Assembly: GCF_900290235.1 (NCBI RefSeq)
Contig: NZ_OLMK01000042.1
Span: forward strand, 62,001 to 126,000
Direction: 5' to 3'
Source of the DNA: Streptomyces sp. MA5143a
Lineage (GTDB): Bacteria > Actinomycetota > Actinomycetes > Streptomycetales > Streptomycetaceae
Length of the DNA stretch: 64,000 nt
Shown here: one piece after another, positions 60,870 through 64,000 of the stretch
How positions within the stretch are numbered: the stretch's first letter is position 1
Layout: each line of letters begins with the position of its first letter
Position numbers and translations under genes: made by a program
Notes under the pieces: model-generated
What the model saw: only the letters and a program-made list of their open reading frames with translations
Databases searched by the model: none
What the model was told of the DNA's origin: nothing

Positions 60870-62618
60870 ATGGCTCTTGCCGGCACGCTCATCCCGCCCC
60901 GGGCCACCTTCGTCACCACGGTGACCGAGGCCCTGCACCTGCGCAGCGTCAGACAGCCCGACGAGATCGCGTACATCCACCTCCGCGAGGGCGAGACCCC
61001 CGACGGCTCCCTCACCTACCGCCAGTTGGAGACCGACGCCCACACCCGGGCCGCGGCCCTCGCGGCGGCCGGCCTCGGAGCGGGCGACAGCGCCCTGCTC
61101 CTGTATCCCTCGGGCCTGGAGTTCATCCGGTCGCTGCTGGGCTGCATGTACGCCCGGGTCGCCGCCGCCCCCGTCCAGGTCCCCACCCGCCGGCGCGGCG
61201 TCCAGCGGCTGCGCCGGATCGCCGACGACGCGGGCACGAGCACCATCCTCACCACCGCGGCCCTCAAGGCCGACCTGGAGCGGCAGTTCGCCGACCTCCC
61301 CGAACTGGCCGGCCTCACCCTCGTCGACACCGAGGCCCTGCCCGCCACGCCGGTCGACTGGAACGGCCCCGCCCCGCTCCCCGACGACATCGCGCTGCTC
61401 CAGTACACCTCCGGCTCCACCGGAGACCCCAAGGGCGTGATGGTCTCCCACGCCAACTTCCTCGCCAACGTCTCCGAGACCGAGGACATCTGGCCCACCG
61501 GCCGCGACGGCGTCGTCGTCTCCTGGCTGCCCCTCTTCCACGACATGGGCATGCTGTTCGGCGTCCTGCTGCCCCTGTGCTCCGGCATCCCCGCCTACCT
61601 CATGGAGCCGGCCGCGTTCATCCGCCGCCCGCTGCGCTGGCTGGAGGCCCTGTCCACCTACCGGGGCACACACGCCGCCGCACCGAGCTTCGCGTACGAG
61701 CTGTGCGTGAGCGCGCTGCGCGACGCCGGGGACGTCGACCTGGACCTCTCCTCATGGCGGGTCGCGGCGAACGGGGCCGAACCGGTGCGCTGGCGGGCGG
61801 TGCGGGACTTCACCGAGACGTTCGCCCCGTACGGGTTCGCCCCGGAGGCCATGACCCCCGGCTACGGGCTGGCCGAGAACACCCTCAAGGCGACGGCGAG
61901 CCCCGCCGACCGGCCGCCGACCGTGCTGTGGGTGTCCTCGACTGCCCTCAAGGACGGCCGTCTGGAGATCGTGGGAGAGTCGGCGCCCGACGCCCAGCCG
62001 CTGGTCGGCTCCGGCTTCCCCTCGGCCACCACCCGCGTCCGCGTGATCGACCCGGCCACCCGCACCCCCCGCGAATCCGGCCGCCTGGGCGAGATCTGGA
62101 TCGACGGCCCGTGCGTCGCCCTCGGCTACCGGGAACGCCCGCAGGAGACCCAGGAGGCGTTCGGGGGCCGCGTGGCGGGCGAGAGCGGTGCGTCCCTCTC
62201 TCTCCGCACGGGCGACCTGGGTTTCCTCCACGAAGGGGAACTGTTCGTCGCGGGACGCCTGAAGGACGTCATCATCCGCAACGGCCGCAACTTCTACCCC
62301 CAGGACATCGAGCTGTCCGCGGAGTCGGCGGTGCCGGGGCTGCGGCCGAACTGCGCGGCGGCGTTCTCCGTGGACGACGGCGAGCGGGAACGGCTGGTGG
62401 TGGTCGTCGAGACCGACGGAAGGGTCCTCCGCCAGGTCGGCGCACAAGAGCTGCGCGAACGCGTCGGGGCGGCCGTGCACGACGGACAGCGGCTGCGGGT
62501 CGACGAGGTCGTGGTGCTACGCAGGGGCGCCCTGCCCCGTACCACCAGCGGGAAGGTCCAGCGCAGGGGATGCCGCAAGCTGTATCTGGACGGGGCACTG
62601 GGGGTTGTGGCTGACTGA
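60870..62618 (+). CDS. Fatty-acyl-AMP ligase (FAAL)
   Basis: 582 residues. AMP-binding motifs LLQYTSGSTGDPKGVMVSH near residue 178, SWLPLFHDMG, GYGLAENT, LRTGDLGF and the C-terminal GKVQR. The LQYTSGST and SWLPxFHDMG phrases together with the FAAL-type segment near DRPPTVLWVSSTAL mark a fatty-acyl-AMP ligase, which adenylates a fatty acid and hands it to a carrier protein rather than to CoA. No dedicated carrier lies next to it; candidates in the window are the A-free T domain of the serine synthetase or the T domain of the A-KR-T protein. It could instead serve a lipid unrelated to the peptide, together with the MMPL transporter. Confidence 0.92.
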   Translation: MALAGTLIPPRATFVTTVTEALHLRSVRQPDEIAYIHLREGETPDGSLTYRQLETDAHTRAAALAAAGLGAGDSALLLYPSGLEFIRSLLGCMYARVAAAPVQVPTRRRGVQRLRRIADDAGTSTILTTAALKADLERQFADLPELAGLTLVDTEALPATPVDWNGPAPLPDDIALLQYTSGSTGDPKGVMVSHANFLANVSETEDIWPTGRDGVVVSWLPLFHDMGMLFGVLLPLCSGIPAYLMEPAAFIRRPLRWLEALSTYRGTHAAAPSFAYELCVSALRDAGDVDLDLSSWRVAANGAEPVRWRAVRDFTETFAPYGFAPEAMTPGYGLAENTLKATASPADRPPTVLWVSSTALKDGRLEIVGESAPDAQPLVGSGFPSATTRVRVIDPATRTPRESGRLGEIWIDGPCVALGYRERPQETQEAFGGRVAGESGASLSLRTGDLGFLHEGELFVAGRLKDVIIRNGRNFYPQDIELSAESAVPGLRPNCAAAFSVDDGERERLVVVVETDGRVLRQVGAQELRERVGAAVHDGQRLRVDEVVVLRRGALPRTTSGKVQRRGCRKLYLDGALGVVAD

Positions 62619-62636
62619 GCGGGTCCGCCGCGGGGT

Positions 62637-62668
62637 CCCGCCGGGTGAGCGCTTTCCTCACCGGCGGG
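62637..62668 (+). terminator. Hairpin after the FAAL gene
   Basis: CCCGCCGGGTGAG and CTCACCGGCGGG pair with one bulged G; the loop is CGCTTTC. It begins 19 bp after the stop and separates the cluster flank from narK. Confidence 0.75.
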
Positions 62669-62800
62669 CCCACGGCGCCGTGAGAGCAAAGTTCCTTTGC
62701 GGTCACTCGGTGCCACAGCACGGAAACGCGCCCTCCCTACCTTCGGACGCATAAGCCATCACCCCCAGCAAGTCCAAGCCCGGAGAACCGTGGAGGCGTC

Positions 62801-64000
62801 ATGACAGCCCCTAGCACAGCCCCCGCTGCCAGTAGGGGAGGCCGCTGGATCCAGCAGTGGGATCCGGAGGACGAGACCTTCTGGAACGAGACCGGCGAGA
62901 AGGTCGCCCGCCGCAACCTGATCTTCTCGGTCCTCTCCGAGCACATCGGCTTCTCCATCTGGACCGTCTGGTCCGTGATGGTCCTCTTCATGGGCCCCGA
63001 GTACGGGCTCACCCCGGCCGACAAGTTCTTCATCGTCTCGATGGCCACCCTGGTCGGCGCCGTCGTCCGCATCCCGTACACCTTCGCGGTGGCGATCTTC
63101 GGCGGCCGCAACTGGACGGTCGTCTCGGCGAGCCTGCTGCTCATCCCGACCGTCGCCGCGTTCACCGTGATGGAACCGGGCACGTCGTTCAACACGTTCC
63201 TGATCTGCGCGATGCTCGCCGGCATCGGCGGCGGCAACTTCGCCTCCTCCATGACCAACATCAACGCCTTCTTCCCCCTGCGGAAGAAGGGCTGGGCGCT
63301 CGGCCTCAACGCGGGCGGCGGCAACATCGGCGTCCCGGTCGTGCAGCTCATCGGTCTCGCCGTGATCGGCGCCAGCGGCGGCCCGCGCGTCCTGCTCGGG
63401 ATCTACATCCCGTTCATCGTGATCGCCGCGGCCCTCGCCTGGCTCAAGATGGACAACATCGCCTCCGTGAAGAACGACACCGGTGCGGCCAAGGACGCCG
63501 TGAAGGAGGCCCACACCTGGATCATGTCGTTCCTCTACATCGGCACCTTCGGCTCCTTCATCGGCTACAGCTTCGCCTTCGGCCTCGTCCTCCAGACCCA
63601 GTTCGGCCGTACGCCGCTCCAGTCCGCGTACGTCACCTTCATCGGCCCGCTGCTCGGCTCCCTGATCCGCCCGGTGGGCGGCGCCCTCGCCGACAAGTAC
63701 GGCGGCGCGAAGATCACGCTGTGGAACTACGTCGCCATGGCCGGCGCCACCGGGGTCATCGTCCTCGCCTCCATGCAGAAGTCGCTCCCGCTGTTCACCA
63801 CCGCGTTCATCGCGCTGTTCGTCCTCAGCGGCCTCGGCAACGGCTCCACCTTCAAGATGATCCCGGGCATCTTCCAGGCCAAGGCCCTCGCCAAGGGCCT
63901 GGAGGGCGAGGAGGCCGCGGCCTACGGACGGCGCCTGTCCGGAGCCTCCATGGGCATCATCGGCGCGGTGGGCGCGGTCGGCGGCCTCGGCATCAACCTG
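62801..64000 (+). CDS. narK: Nitrate/nitrite transporter NarK, N-terminal 400 residues (cut by window end)
   Basis: Open frame to the last base, starting ATG with TGGAGGCG upstream. The first 20 residues are polar, then WIQQWDPEDETFWNETGEKV leads into MFS helices. The two nitrate signatures of NarK proteins are visible: GGGNFASSMTNINAFFP in helix 5 and GNGSTFKMIPGIF in the later half, along with NAGGGNIG. It exchanges nitrate and nitrite across the membrane. It is typical of the core genome in actinomycetes, so it probably marks the right edge of the cluster region. Confidence 0.95.
   Translation, partial: MTAPSTAPAASRGGRWIQQWDPEDETFWNETGEKVARRNLIFSVLSEHIGFSIWTVWSVMVLFMGPEYGLTPADKFFIVSMATLVGAVVRIPYTFAVAIFGGRNWTVVSASLLLIPTVAAFTVMEPGTSFNTFLICAMLAGIGGGNFASSMTNINAFFPLRKKGWALGLNAGGGNIGVPVVQLIGLAVIGASGGPRVLLGIYIPFIVIAAALAWLKMDNIASVKNDTGAAKDAVKEAHTWIMSFLYIGTFGSFIGYSFAFGLVLQTQFGRTPLQSAYVTFIGPLLGSLIRPVGGALADKYGGAKITLWNYVAMAGATGVIVLASMQKSLPLFTTAFIALFVLSGLGNGSTFKMIPGIFQAKALAKGLEGEEAAAYGRRLSGASMGIIGAVGAVGGLGINL

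Noticed and set aside
1..64000. CRISPR arrays, tRNA or rRNA genes, integrase or att sites
   Set aside because: No regularly spaced repeats, no cloverleaf with CCA or TTCRA arms at a gene border, and no integrase reading frame were noticed on either strand.

Overview
The window is very GC-rich with strong third-position GC bias, GTG/ATG starts, ATGA-type gene overlaps and Streptomyces-type gene families (ArpA/AvaR-like receptors, StrR-like activator, MbtH, large NRPS). It is almost certainly chromosomal DNA of a Streptomyces or close relative. No rRNA, tRNA or CRISPR array was seen. Both window edges cut a gene.

Left flank (1-6.1 kb): the 3' end of an acyltransferase-3 gene, a proline-rich single-pass membrane protein, a GNAT acetyltransferase, a DUF397 remnant, a translationally coupled pair (TROVE-like/vWA protein plus a HTH-tailed partner resembling ARPP-2), and a GtrA-like membrane protein.

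Signalling block (6.1-15.6 kb): an acyl-CoA oxidase, an AvaR1/ArpA-type receptor, a cytochrome P450 and a second receptor homologue. This is the gene set of the avenolide (butenolide autoregulator) locus. A third receptor homologue follows but is dead: a complete TnpB-only IS element (12387-13971) splits it at the end of its HTH, and it also has a damaged start and an internal frameshift/deletion. Next comes a StrR/NovG-type ParB-like activator with two receptor-operator-like (ARE) sites and a terminator-like hairpin in its leader.

Biosynthetic core (15.8-47 kb): type II thioesterase, an A-KR-T protein with a split pseudo-A-subdomain, a free-standing degenerate condensation domain, an A(Ser)-T-C-T synthetase, and a 5450-residue synthetase C-A-T-E / C-A-T / C-A-T-E / C-A-T-TE. 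All four A domains of the giant read the same code, DVFSVAAYAK, which I assign to piperazic acid. This agrees with the two downstream genes, a PaiB/KtzT-like piperazate synthase and an L-ornithine N5-hydroxylase. An MbtH protein, a DDAH/amidinotransferase-like protein and a second P450 complete the core. I infer a peptide with an alpha-hydroxy acid, serine and four piperazates of alternating D/L configuration.

Precursor and export flank (47-62.6 kb): a small P-loop protein, argCJBD (makes ornithine, the piperazate precursor; no argR follows), a 14-TM MFS exporter, a TetR regulator, a serine hydrolase with a tryptophan-rich N-terminus, an acyltransferase-3, an MMPL transporter and a fatty-acyl-AMP ligase. 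The right edge is the start of narK.

Two operator families tie the region together. ARE-like sites (halves like AAACCGC/GCGGTTT or CGGTATGTTT) stand before the acyl-CoA oxidase, both receptors, the StrR-like gene, the second P450, the MFS exporter, the acyltransferase and the MMPL gene. A different TetR-type inverted repeat (GAACACTGTACG arms) stands before the GtrA gene at 5.4 kb and, nearly 49 kb away, before the TetR gene and the serine hydrolase.
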